From the IMG/VR virus record IMGVR_UViG_3300035670_000338, positions 1 through 48,303 of that record: 48,303 nucleotides of DNA; one strand, 5' to 3'. The position numbers were made by a program, and so were the translations under genes. The notes below the pieces were generated by a model that saw nothing but the letters and a program-made list of their open reading frames with translations, was not told the DNA's origin and made no database searches. Shown here piece after piece: positions 39,151 through 46,629 of this stretch (position 1 is the first letter of the stretch; the number at the start of each line of letters is the position of its first letter). The stretch comes from a virus.

Positions 39151-39779
39151 TGGCGAGAAATAGCATTACCAAAAAAATTGATGCCTTAAAAATGGCCCAA
39201 AGCATGGGTTGTTCGGGAGCCCACAAAGATACCGATGGCAATTGGATGCCGTGCTCATCGCATGAAGAAATGCAGAGAATATCCAACGCCGCAGAAGGGT
39301 CAAATTGGCGCTCAGTAATACCTGGGTATAAAGGCGCTGACGGAAGGATTAGGGGGAAGAGAAAGAGGAAGAGAAAAGATGAGTGGGAGGAACTTGGGTC
39401 TAGAGGGGTTATCTCAATAGATACTCTTCAGGGGGGCGGAATAGTATCCGGCCAAGTTTCATCATCTAAGTCCGCATTTTTTGGTCCAGAATATGTGAGA
39501 GATAATGACCCTGACGTATTTACTGATATTGAGTCTGCAAGGTTTAGGGCGAGACAACTCGGATGCATAGGTGTAAGTAGAAGAGTCTCAAAAACTGGTA
39601 GATCAGTTTGGATGCCATGCACCAATAACTCCGACTATGCGAGAGTCGCTGGGGCAACTGCACTTGGCAGAAGGGGTAGGCAGAGAGATTTCGAGAGAGC
39701 AGTTAGGACTGTTCTAATGAGCGAATTAAAGAGACCAAAAAGAAAAGTTTCTATATATCAAGAACTTTATGGTTCCTGA
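39150..39779 (+). CDS. Hypothetical protein with two Cys-pair repeats
   Basis: A 209-residue protein with a duplicated motif. The first copy (residues about 15-42) is MAQSMGCSGAHKDTDGNWMP followed by CSSHEEM. The second (about 130-158) is ARQLGCIGVSRRVSKTG followed by WMPCTNNSDY. Each copy has the form A-Q/R-x-L/M-G-C-x-G...W-M-P-C, so the two pairs of Cys may form disulfides or bind metal. Between them is a basic region (RGKRKRKRKDEW). I chose the ATG at 39150, which shares a base with the previous stop. A TTG two codons earlier is open. It is the last gene before the capsid leader. The function is unknown. Confidence 0.75.
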   Translation: MARNSITKKIDALKMAQSMGCSGAHKDTDGNWMPCSSHEEMQRISNAAEGSNWRSVIPGYKGADGRIRGKRKRKRKDEWEELGSRGVISIDTLQGGGIVSGQVSSSKSAFFGPEYVRDNDPDVFTDIESARFRARQLGCIGVSRRVSKTGRSVWMPCTNNSDYARVAGATALGRRGRQRDFERAVRTVLMSELKRPKRKVSIYQELYGS

Positions 39780-39931
39780 TATCAATTTACATATTTTATT
39801 ACGCTAATTAAGTAGTTACACTAAAGAATATAAATCTCTGTTAATTTGGTATAAGCAGGGCTGGGTGCTTACCTAAGCCACACTAAATAAATATCCATCC
39901 AACCCTTCAATTCTCAAAAGAGGAGCAAAAA
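39780..39931 (+). promoter_or_regulatory. AT-rich leader of the capsid gene, candidate promoters
   Basis: This 152-base gap has no gene. It contains TATAAA (39829-39834) and TATAAG (39850-39855) as possible -10 elements, without good -35 boxes. A GGCT/AGCC repeat lies at 39859-39879. AGAGGAG sits before the ATG as a strong ribosome binding site. A dedicated promoter for the highly expressed capsid gene is expected, but the exact site is uncertain. Confidence 0.35.
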
Positions 39932-41284
39932 ATGTCGCAAGACAAGGCAAGAATAGAAGAGCTCCAATCAGCTCTTCGTCAGAAGATGGCAGACAATAAG
40001 ACCATCGCTGACTCGTTCAAGGTTGAGGACGGCACCGTTGTCGTTTCAACCGAACAAAAGACTGCGTTCGATAAGAACATGCAGGACATCAAGGAGATCA
40101 AGAGCCTCATCGCTGGCCTTGAGACCATGGGCGAAGTAGACACCTGGGCATCAGAGCCACAGGCTTCAGTTGCGTCAACATACGCAGCTGCTGCGAATGA
40201 GGTCAAGCACCTCTCGTCACGTGAGATCAAGTCAATTGGCGAGATGTTCCTTGAGTCGCCAGAGTTCAAGTCACTTGCAAATGGCCGTAATGGCGCAAAC
40301 ATGGTTGCCCCGTGGCAAGCAGCTGTTTCGCTAACTGGCTATAACGTCAAGGACGTTTACTCAGCACTTCCTTCAGGTACGCCTGCCTCGTTCGGCACCA
40401 TCCAGCGTGACCCAATCGTTACGCCGCCAACTCGCACAAAGCGCGTTCGCGACCTGTTCCCAACACGCACCACGACAGCTGCTGTCATCGAGTACTTCCG
40501 TCAAGTCGGCTTCACGAGCATCGCTGCTCCTGGCGTCTCAGCTTCGTCGTACTCAACAAACAACGCCGCTTCAGCCGTTGCTGAGCGCTCGGGTAACGCC
40601 TTCGGTCTCAAGCCGCAGTCGTCATTCCAGTTCGTTGGTGAGCAGGCCGCTGTTCGCACACTGGCCCACTGGGAAGCCGCACACCGCAACGTTCTCGCTG
40701 ACGAGCCGCAACTTCGCTCGATCATCGACAACGAGCTCATGTACGGTCTCCGCCTCCTAGAGGACAACCAAATCCTCAACGGCGATGGCACTGGCGAGAA
40801 CCTGCTCGGCGTCCTTCAGACGCCAGGCATTCAGACCTACAACTGGTCAGATGGTGCAACATCACCGGTTGCTGACACGAAGGCTGACGCTCTGCGCCGC
40901 GCTGCGACGCTGTCGTTCCTTGCCTACTACGAGCCGACCGGCATCGTTCTTCACCCGAACGACTGGGAAGACATCGAGCTGACAAAGGACGCCAATGGCC
41001 AGTACCTCGTTGCTGTTTCAATCGCAATGGGTGGCGAGCCGCGCGTTTGGAGAATGCCAATCGTCGACACACCGGCAATGACCGAGGGTACGGCTCTCGT
41101 TGGTGCGTTCGGCACCGGCGCTCAGCTGTACGACCGTGAGCAAGCCTCAATCCGCATCAGCGAGCAGCATTCGGACTTCTTCATCCGCAATGCCATCGTC
41201 ATCCTCGCGGAGCAGAGACTGGCCCTCGCCGTCAAGCGCCCAGAGGCGTTCGTCGAAGTAACATTCGACTCAGAACCAGCCTGA
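39932..41284 (+). CDS. Major capsid protein (HK97 fold)
   Basis: A 450-residue capsid subunit. Residues 1-100 form a helical, charged delta-type scaffold domain (KARIEELQSALRQKMADNKT, then KNMQDIKEIKSLIAGLETMG), probably removed by the prohead protease. The mature part likely starts near HLSSREIKSIGEMFLESPEF and continues with DPIVTPPTRTKRVRDLFP, EYFRQVGFTS, GLKPQSSFQF and RTLAHWEAAHRN. It ends with GTGAQLYDREQASIRISEQH and NAIVILAEQRLALAVKRPEA, all typical of HK97-fold capsids. The gene is clearly richer in GC and in C-ending codons than its neighbours, fitting very high expression. A strong intrinsic terminator follows. Confidence 0.95.
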   Translation: MSQDKARIEELQSALRQKMADNKTIADSFKVEDGTVVVSTEQKTAFDKNMQDIKEIKSLIAGLETMGEVDTWASEPQASVASTYAAAANEVKHLSSREIKSIGEMFLESPEFKSLANGRNGANMVAPWQAAVSLTGYNVKDVYSALPSGTPASFGTIQRDPIVTPPTRTKRVRDLFPTRTTTAAVIEYFRQVGFTSIAAPGVSASSYSTNNAASAVAERSGNAFGLKPQSSFQFVGEQAAVRTLAHWEAAHRNVLADEPQLRSIIDNELMYGLRLLEDNQILNGDGTGENLLGVLQTPGIQTYNWSDGATSPVADTKADALRRAATLSFLAYYEPTGIVLHPNDWEDIELTKDANGQYLVAVSIAMGGEPRVWRMPIVDTPAMTEGTALVGAFGTGAQLYDREQASIRISEQHSDFFIRNAIVILAEQRLALAVKRPEAFVEVTFDSEPA

Positions 41285-41307
41285 TAATCACTATCAGCTA
41301 AGAAGTA

Positions 41308-41344
41308 AACCCCCGGTGCTATTAGCACCGGGGGTTCTTCTTTT
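41308..41344 (+). terminator. Intrinsic terminator after the capsid gene
   Basis: AACCCCCGGTGCT (41308-41320) and AGCACCGGGGGTT (41324-41336) form a perfect 13-bp stem with an ATT loop, followed by CTTCTTTT. It lies 24 bases after the capsid stop and should end the head-operon transcript. A smaller repeat, CTGATA/TATCAG, overlaps the stop codon. Confidence 0.92.
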
Positions 41345-41360
41345 GTGGGAGAATAATGAC

Positions 41361-42245
41361 ATGGAAAATATAGATATTGAAATTCAAGAACTTGAGTTGA
41401 TCGCTGCTCAAATATCTATGCAGGTTAAAGCCGATCAGAAGTGCCCACAGGCAACAAAAGATATTGCGATGAACCTGAAGAACAGAGGTAATGCAATAAG
41501 CAAGGCCATGTATGGCCCGCTTAACCCAGGCGAACCAAATGAAGAGTATTGGGGCAAAATAGCCAAAGAGTGGGATGTAACTTCTTCGGATGCTAAGAAA
41601 CAATTGTGCGGAAATTGCGCAATGTTTATTGTAACTCCAGAGATGAAATCATGTATTAAGTCTGGATTAGATCCAAAAGATAACGATGAATGGAGCTCAA
41701 TAGACGCTGCTGGCGAACTTGGATATTGTGAAGCATTCGACTTCAAGTGTGCATCGAAAAGAACGTGTAGAGCATGGGTTACTGGTGGACCAATAACATC
41801 AACCAAAAAAAGCTCTGAAATTGAATCAAAAGAATTGCCACTGTATGACGAGTACTACTCATCTACACCAATATTTAAGTCTGGATTTAGGGACATTGAT
41901 GTAAAAGCAGCAAAGGCCAGACTGAAAAATCCAAAGGGTGGCCTAACCGCAGCTGGTAGGGCATACTTCAAGAGAACGCAGGGTTCAAATCTGAAACCAG
42001 GCGTAAAGGGCCCGGCTGATACGCCAGAAAAAATGCGTCGCAAGGGTTCGTTCCTAACTAGATTTTTCACTAACCCATCTGGCCCAATGAAAGATGAAAA
42101 AGGAAGACCGACGAGACTTGCACTTTCAGCAGCTGCATGGGGCGAGCCTGTACCACAGGACATGGCAGCCGCAGCAAAGCTTGCAGCAAAAGGCCGCAGA
42201 TTGCTAGATAGATATGAAGCTTCCCAGAAAAAGAAGAAGAAGTAG
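41361..42245 (+). CDS. Cys-rich N-domain plus DUF6321-like C-domain protein
   Basis: A 294-residue protein. I use the ATG at 41361, which follows a GGGAG site; the open frame reaches back through the terminator to 41316. Residues about 80-140 hold a Cys cluster (LCGNCAMFIVTP, SCIKSG, GYCEAFDFKC, RTCRAW) comparable to the Cys4 module of the first giant protein. The C-terminal 90 residues (KGGLTAAGRAYFKR, GPMKDEKGRPTRLALSAAAW) match a small phage domain that I recall as DUF6321, of unknown function, ending in a poly-Lys tail. It is the first gene after the capsid terminator and may be a virion-associated or metal-binding protein. Confidence 0.78.
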   Translation: MENIDIEIQELELIAAQISMQVKADQKCPQATKDIAMNLKNRGNAISKAMYGPLNPGEPNEEYWGKIAKEWDVTSSDAKKQLCGNCAMFIVTPEMKSCIKSGLDPKDNDEWSSIDAAGELGYCEAFDFKCASKRTCRAWVTGGPITSTKKSSEIESKELPLYDEYYSSTPIFKSGFRDIDVKAAKARLKNPKGGLTAAGRAYFKRTQGSNLKPGVKGPADTPEKMRRKGSFLTRFFTNPSGPMKDEKGRPTRLALSAAAWGEPVPQDMAAAAKLAAKGRRLLDRYEASQKKKKK

Positions 42246-42257
42246 TAGAGTAACGGC

Positions 42258-43289
42258 ATGCAACAAATGCAAAAAAATCATCATTCTGAGTATATTGAAA
42301 ATGGCCTAGTTGTTAAGCCAGTAGCCGGGAGACTTGGGGCGGAAATAGAAGGAATATCTCTTAGGTCAATAAAGCCATCAGATACTGACACAATACAGAC
42401 AATTAGAAATTTAATGCTTAGGCATCGTGTTGTTTTTTTCAGACAACAAAACCTCACTCCTCTGGAACATCAGGAATTCGGTTCCTTATTTGGTGAGGTT
42501 ACAACGGCTCATCCATTCCTTCCAGGGAAAACAGATCATCCAAATATATTCGAAATTGACTATACGCTTCCAGGGGTTCAATACCCACGTTACGAGGATG
42601 GGGATGACGTCAAATACCAAGAGCGTGGGGTTTCTTGGCATACCGACGTTACTTTCATGGATGTTCCACCATCAATATCTGTCTTGAACGGAGTGAAAGT
42701 TCCATATGCTGGCGGCGACACAATGTGGTCAGATATGGTTGGAGCTTTCAAGGCATTGAGTAAGCCAATGAAGGATGCCCTTCGTGGATGTACAGCAATA
42801 CATGACGGAACAGAAGTTCAAATGGTTGTTACTGGCCAGGCAAATGTTGACACGGTTGGATGCTTTATGACTGGAGCTAAGCCACCGAGTAAAACACGCG
42901 AAGAACTTGGTGCAGACGTAACCAAAATAATCCAGACTGGTGGCCCAGCAGTATTAAAAGCAAAACACCCAGTAGTGATAATCCATCCAGAAACAGGCGA
43001 AGAGGCTTTATTCGTACATCAGGGATTTACTAGGAGAATTGTTGACTTCAGCAAACCAGAAAGTGACGCAATACTAAAGTTCTTATTTGATTGGTGTACT
43101 AGATATGAGTTTACAGTGCGTCACAGATGGACTCAGGGCGATATAGCACTTGCCGATAATAGGGTCACGCAGCACGCAGTTGTTGGAGACATAGGAAGAT
43201 CAGAGCGCCTAATTAACCGCGTGACAATACGTGGAGAAAAGCCTATTGGGTCAGTTCCATTGTCGGCACCAGGAATGACTTTCGTTTAA
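42258..43289 (+). CDS. TauD/TfdA-family 2OG-Fe(II) dioxygenase
   Basis: A 343-residue alpha-ketoglutarate dioxygenase. The iron triad is H128 and D130 in SWHTDVTF and H306 in VTQHAVVGD. R321 in INRVTIRG is the expected 2-oxoglutarate-binding arginine. GRLGAEIEGISL, LRHRVVFFRQQNLTPLEHQE and APxGGDT-like YAGGDTMWSDM are typical of TauD. It is longer than TauD (about 280) because of an insertion near residues 180-235. TauD itself releases sulfite from taurine; other members act on many substrates, so the real one here is unknown. The gene is followed directly by the SNase-type gene with no gap (TAAATG). Confidence 0.9.
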   Translation: MQQMQKNHHSEYIENGLVVKPVAGRLGAEIEGISLRSIKPSDTDTIQTIRNLMLRHRVVFFRQQNLTPLEHQEFGSLFGEVTTAHPFLPGKTDHPNIFEIDYTLPGVQYPRYEDGDDVKYQERGVSWHTDVTFMDVPPSISVLNGVKVPYAGGDTMWSDMVGAFKALSKPMKDALRGCTAIHDGTEVQMVVTGQANVDTVGCFMTGAKPPSKTREELGADVTKIIQTGGPAVLKAKHPVVIIHPETGEEALFVHQGFTRRIVDFSKPESDAILKFLFDWCTRYEFTVRHRWTQGDIALADNRVTQHAVVGDIGRSERLINRVTIRGEKPIGSVPLSAPGMTFV

Positions 43290-43694
43290 ATGAGCGAGAG
43301 ATTCTGGTATGGGGCAACCGTTTTAAAGGTTCTAGATGGTGACACAATTGATCTCATGATTGACCTTGGTTTTAATATCCACCATAAAATAAGAGTAAGA
43401 CTCTATGGCGTGAATACACCAGAATCAAGAACTAAAGATCTTGCAGAAAAAGAAATGGGACTGAAAGCTAAGAAATTTACTGAAGATTGGCTTACTAACC
43501 ATAAATGGGTTTATGTGAATACAATCCCAGATAAGAACGACAAATACGGTCGCATTCTTGCGAGGATTTACTCATCTGAGGAAGTTCAGAACCCACAGAC
43601 TGCATGCCTAAATAAAGACATAATCGAGTCTGGGTATGCAAGGGAATATTTTGGGGTTGGAGACAAGACCTGGGAAGAATTTAAACACAAGTGA
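43290..43694 (+). CDS. Staphylococcal nuclease-like (SNase/thermonuclease) protein
   Basis: A 134-residue OB-fold nuclease. The calcium and catalytic residues are recognisable: DGDTIDLMID near residues 16-25, R37 in RVRLYGVNTPES with E45, and R88 in KYGRILARIY. The length fits the catalytic core (about 135-150). There is no signal peptide, so it would act in the cytoplasm, perhaps degrading host DNA or RNA for nucleotide recycling. The ATG immediately follows the dioxygenase stop, so the two are translationally coupled. Confidence 0.9.
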   Translation: MSERFWYGATVLKVLDGDTIDLMIDLGFNIHHKIRVRLYGVNTPESRTKDLAEKEMGLKAKKFTEDWLTNHKWVYVNTIPDKNDKYGRILARIYSSEEVQNPQTACLNKDIIESGYAREYFGVGDKTWEEFKHK

Positions 43695-43701
43695 GTTGAG
43701 T

Positions 43702-43866
43702 ATGTCTGGCGAAGAATATGAAAAATATTATGACCCAGACGATAGGGAGAATTACTGGTCAGATAATGAAAAAAACTACTCTTTTCCTTATCGTATGGCC
43801 ACTAACATTTGTCGCTCTAGCGATAAAAGCGTGGAGTCTCAGAGGCCTGTTGGGGAAGCCTTATAA
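43702..43866 (+). CDS. Small acidic hypothetical protein
   Basis: A 54-residue frame starting 8 bases after the nuclease stop (leader GAGTTGAGT). The first half is acidic and Tyr-rich (EEYEKYYDPDDRENYWSDNE). The second half overlaps a different frame coding a membrane peptide (43766-43885), so one of the two may be spurious in the overlap. No domain is recognised. The end overlaps the convergent Cys-rich gene on the other strand by 28 bases. Confidence 0.5.
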   Translation: MSGEEYEKYYDPDDRENYWSDNEKNYSFPYRMATNICRSSDKSVESQRPVGEAL

Positions 43867-43885
43867 TTACGAGATGTGGGAATAA
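43766..43885 (+). CDS. Nested small membrane protein (out-of-frame overlap)
   Basis: A 39-residue frame, overlapping the previous ORF by 101 bases in another frame, encodes MKKTTLFLIVWPLTFVALAI followed by a basic segment and NYEMWE. The single hydrophobic helix with Lys before it is a good signal anchor. The ribosome site (GGGAGA) is 15 bases away, which is long. It resembles short phage membrane proteins; nested out-of-frame membrane genes are known from phage lysis cassettes. It may be real or chance. Confidence 0.42.
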   Translation: MKKTTLFLIVWPLTFVALAIKAWSLRGLLGKPYNYEMWE

Positions 43886-44024
43886 CGTATTCCTCGTCAA
43901 TTACTTCTGGTATTTGCATGCATAACCTACACCTGCCAGCATGGCCGTAGGCATAATTTTCGTGGCATGGCCAGTCGCGACAGCACCTAAGAGTTATTAT
44001 TCTTCCTCGAGCGTATTTGTACAT
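43839..44024 (-). CDS. Small Cys-rich, zinc-ribbon-like protein
   Basis: A 61-residue protein with CCRDWPCHENYAYGHAGRC, then RLC: two Cys pairs and two His within 25 residues, suitable for one zinc ion. A short acidic/hydrophobic tail (EVIDEEYVIPTS) follows. The ATG is 2 bases after the P450 stop, with GGAGG inside the end of the P450 gene, so it is the last gene of that operon. It could be a small metal-binding partner, but no function is known. Its end runs into the convergent plus-strand small ORFs. Confidence 0.62.
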   Translation of the reverse strand: MYKYARGRIITLRCCRDWPCHENYAYGHAGRCRLCMQIPEVIDEEYVIPTSRNYKASPTGL

Positions 44025-44026
44025 AA

Positions 44027-45181
44027 TTAAACTATAACCTCCAAATTCTTTATTCCCCTGAGAAATGTGCTGTATTTAATATCTGGAGAGAAGTTATCAG
44101 CAATTTGTATATTTTTACATACATCAATTGTCTGCTGGATAGCAACCTTAAGCTGCATTCTCGCTAAGGAGGCACCGAGGCAATAGTGGATTCCAAAACC
44201 GAATGCAATATGTTTATTAGGGGATCTTAAAATATCAAACTTTTCAGGATTATTGAAAATACCTTCATCTCTATTAGCAGAAGGAATTATGAGCATTACT
44301 TGAGAGTCTTTTTTTATTACTTCGCCAGAAATCTTTACATCCTCTGTTGCGTGGCGCACTGAGCTAATTACGGGAACGCAATATCTGATGCATTCCTCTA
44401 CCGCTGAGTCAATAAGGGACTTATCATTCTTTAGCATCTCGAAATTTCCCCTATTTCTGAGTAACTCATACATAGAGTTTGACAGCAGGTAACGAGCTGT
44501 TTCGTTACCACCAACCAACAAGGCTAGAGCATTCCCACCAGCCTCGTTATACGTAATTTCATCATAATCATAATGTGCAGATAATAGTTGCGATACAAGT
44601 CCACCATCTGGATTGTTTCTCTTAAATCTAGCCAGATTGTCAAAGTATTCGTACCACTCAATCACTGCAGAAATAACTTCGTCAGTAACATTTTCCCACC
44701 CATCTGCCCCCTCAACCATCGCCTGCCCCCACTTTTGGAGCAAGTAATAGTCTTCGTCTGGAACTCCAAGTATTTTTCCAATTGAAATAACTGGCAGCGG
44801 ATGGAGGACATATTCAACTAAGTCAAACCCTCCATCCTCACATCCGGCGAGTAAAAGTTTCTTAGCGATTCCTTCAATCTGATTGCTGTAGTAGGCCATC
44901 TGCCCAGGAGTAAACGATCTTTCAACTACTCTTCTTTGCTGGCGGTGCGATGGGTCGTCTGCATCAATCATGAAAGGCTGAGGAATTCCATTTGCCCTTG
45001 CGCCCTTGGCGCTAGTAAATAATTCAGGTGACTTAAATGCAAAAGAAATATCTTCATACCTGGTTAGGGCGTATGTATTTCTTTCTTCATCAAAAACTAC
45101 CGGAGATTCTTCTCTCCAGTTTTTAAACATTAGATATGGATCTTTGTATAGTTCCTTATCAAACAAATTAACTTTAATCAT
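44027..45181 (-). CDS. Cytochrome P450
   Basis: A 384-residue soluble bacterial-type P450, a heme monooxygenase. The heme ligand Cys334 lies in AFGFGIHYCLGASLARMQ. The ExxR pair is E263-R266 in VEECIRY. The I-helix reads LALLVGGNETARY, with GGNET in place of the common AGxET. The C-helix segment DPSHRQQRRVVERSFTP is also typical. All key parts are present, so an active enzyme is likely. There is no membrane anchor. It needs ferredoxin and reductase from the host, since none is encoded here. The ATG is 4 bases from the 3' end of tRNA-Arg, and the AAGG that could serve as ribosome site is inside the tRNA acceptor stem. Phage-encoded P450s are rare. Confidence 0.95.
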   Translation of the reverse strand: MIKVNLFDKELYKDPYLMFKNWREESPVVFDEERNTYALTRYEDISFAFKSPELFTSAKGARANGIPQPFMIDADDPSHRQQRRVVERSFTPGQMAYYSNQIEGIAKKLLLAGCEDGGFDLVEYVLHPLPVISIGKILGVPDEDYYLLQKWGQAMVEGADGWENVTDEVISAVIEWYEYFDNLARFKRNNPDGGLVSQLLSAHYDYDEITYNEAGGNALALLVGGNETARYLLSNSMYELLRNRGNFEMLKNDKSLIDSAVEECIRYCVPVISSVRHATEDVKISGEVIKKDSQVMLIIPSANRDEGIFNNPEKFDILRSPNKHIAFGFGIHYCLGASLARMQLKVAIQQTIDVCKNIQIADNFSPDIKYSTFLRGIKNLEVIV

Positions 45182-45185
45182 AAGC

Positions 45186-45257
45186 GCCTTCGGTAGGACT
45201 CGAACCTACAACCTACGGATTAGAAGTCCGGTGCTCTATCCATTGAGCTACGAAGGC
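45186..45257 (-). tRNA. tRNA-Arg (TCT)
   Basis: A 72-base cloverleaf with acceptor GCCTTCG/CGAAGGC, anticodon loop CTTCTAA (anticodon TCT) and T-arm AGGTTCGAGTCCT. CCA is not encoded. It lies 6 bases after the sulfotransferase stop and 4 bases before the P450 ATG. It reads AGA codons, which are frequent in this AT-leaning phage. Confidence 0.95.
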
Positions 45258-45263
45258 TTTGTT

Positions 45264-45932
45264 TTAGCTTAAATGAGTAAGCCGCTCAGAGAGAATATCT
45301 TTACATTTCTGATAATCAACCCTAAACCCAAAATCCCACAATTGGCCAATAATTATTTCACCATTCTTTGACCATTTATCGTAGTCCAATACCATTGACC
45401 CAGAACCAAAAAGACCAGACTTTGCCCTATCGAGCATCCATTGACGCCTTTCTGATATCTCCTCTGTAGCCCCCTCCCTAATTCTCCATATTGGTGATTT
45501 TGATGTTTCTTCTGGGTCTCTTATATTTAGTAGGAACTTTATATCCGGGAAAAGGCTCCTAATAAACATGATTTGCTTATCGGCAACATTGCCATCTGCG
45601 TATGGTGAAATAAAATTTTCTTTCCACCCTATGTGGATCTTATCTCCAGGAGAGAGGACGACATCTTCAAACGTTTCACGTATCATATTCCTAAGTAATG
45701 AAAAATCGACCTTGTCAACGTTGTAAACGGGATTCCTATCGTCATCGAGAGGAATATCTGGGAAGAGTCGCGGAATATCAAACCTTGAATCTTCTATGCT
45801 TTGATAAAAGTCATAGAGATGGTTGATTGCCATTGGCTTTTCCCCAACACAAATTGCATTAGTATCTGTATTTATAAGCCTTTGAATAACTGTAGAGCCA
45901 GTTCTTGGGTATGACAAAACTATAAATTTCAT
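45264..45932 (-). CDS. Sulfotransferase-family protein
   Basis: A 222-residue protein with the PAPS-binding P-loop-like motif SYPRTGST at residues 7-14 and the 3'-phosphate-binding segment FLLNIRDPEETSKSPIWR. Both are hallmarks of sulfotransferases, which move sulfate from PAPS to a hydroxyl or amine. No signal peptide is seen. Substrates could be a glycan, lipid or small metabolite. The start codon is 1 base after the encoded CCA of tRNA-Thr, so tRNA processing would leave an almost leaderless mRNA. Its neighbours are oxygenases and a P450, which can create hydroxyl groups. A joint pathway is possible but unproven. Confidence 0.88.
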   Translation of the reverse strand: MKFIVLSYPRTGSTVIQRLINTDTNAICVGEKPMAINHLYDFYQSIEDSRFDIPRLFPDIPLDDDRNPVYNVDKVDFSLLRNMIRETFEDVVLSPGDKIHIGWKENFISPYADGNVADKQIMFIRSLFPDIKFLLNIRDPEETSKSPIWRIREGATEEISERRQWMLDRAKSGLFGSGSMVLDYDKWSKNGEIIIGQLWDFGFRVDYQKCKDILSERLTHLS

Positions 45933-45933
45933 A

Positions 45934-46008
45934 TGGAGCCCAATCTCGGGATTGAACCGAGGACCGCTCGCTTACAAGGCGAGTGCTCTGCCACTGAGCT
46001 AATTGGGC
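45934..46008 (-). tRNA. tRNA-Thr (TGT)
   Basis: Cloverleaf with acceptor GCCCAAT/ATTGGGC, anticodon stem CTCGC/GCGAG around CTTGTAA (anticodon TGT), T-arm GGTTCAATCC, discriminator T and an encoded CCA. It starts 3 bases after the stop of an oxygenase gene and ends 1 base before the sulfotransferase ATG. Confidence 0.95.
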
Positions 46009-46011
46009 GGG

Positions 46012-46620
46012 CTACTTAGAAAAAATACTCTGTCGTTCTTCTGATTTTATGTGAGATCTAAATTGATTCCAGTCTGATCTTAGACTTTTATCTGGTTCCG
46101 CTGGCCAGTAATTGCCACTAATGCAGACTCTGTCTCTCTCTGAATAGTTTAAATCTGTATAGTGTTCTAGATATGAGTTAAATATTAATAGTTTCCCAGT
46201 TTCTGCTGGTATTGAGATTCTGCTTGTCATACCGTTGCAGTAGTTCGCAACAAAATTCAGTGGAGCAGCACCATCGTCGGCTCTAGCATAGTAGGCAAAT
46301 GAGTAATATTCGGCTGGATTCAATTGTTTGTTCGTTTTGTGTGAATGTTGTGGTATCGGCGTGCTCTGTTTATTCATCGCCATCATCCAGCAACCCCTGC
46401 AAAAAGCCTCTTTTCCTAAAATTGATGAAATATTAGAATCAATTTCCGTTTTTAATTTTTTTGTTTGCTCGCCAGCCTCCGGAAATCCATATAACTTTTG
46501 ATTTTCCAGGCCGATTCTAGATATGTAAAAAGTTTGCAGTTCGTTTATCAACTTTTCATTATCAACATCAGTAACAAAATATTCAAAAACTGATTGCTGT
46601 ATAAGTATTATCTCATTCAT
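46012..46620 (-). CDS. Putative 2OG-Fe(II) oxygenase (second of tandem pair)
   Basis: A 202-residue protein of the phage 2OG-Fe(II) oxygenase type that I recall as the PF13759 group. The likely metal ligands are H92/H94 in IPQHSHKTN and H153 in YLEHYTDL, with an Arg (R162 or R164) for 2-oxoglutarate. NPAEYYSFAYY and GKLLIFNSYLEH match the paralogous gene just upstream (PEEYYSIAYY, GMLVIFNSYITH), so the pair arose by duplication. The proximal motif here is H-x-H rather than H-x-D, which matches relatives of this group. The substrate is unknown. It sits between its paralog and tRNA-Thr. Confidence 0.8.
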   Translation of the reverse strand: MNEIILIQQSVFEYFVTDVDNEKLINELQTFYISRIGLENQKLYGFPEAGEQTKKLKTEIDSNISSILGKEAFCRGCWMMAMNKQSTPIPQHSHKTNKQLNPAEYYSFAYYARADDGAAPLNFVANYCNGMTSRISIPAETGKLLIFNSYLEHYTDLNYSERDRVCISGNYWPAEPDKSLRSDWNQFRSHIKSEERQSIFSK

Positions 46621-46629
46621 TGCATACGC

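Noticed and set aside
40776-41150. Minus-strand Arg-rich frame opposite the capsid gene
   Set aside because: High GC in the capsid gene lowers stop frequency on the other strand. There is no ribosome site and no motif.
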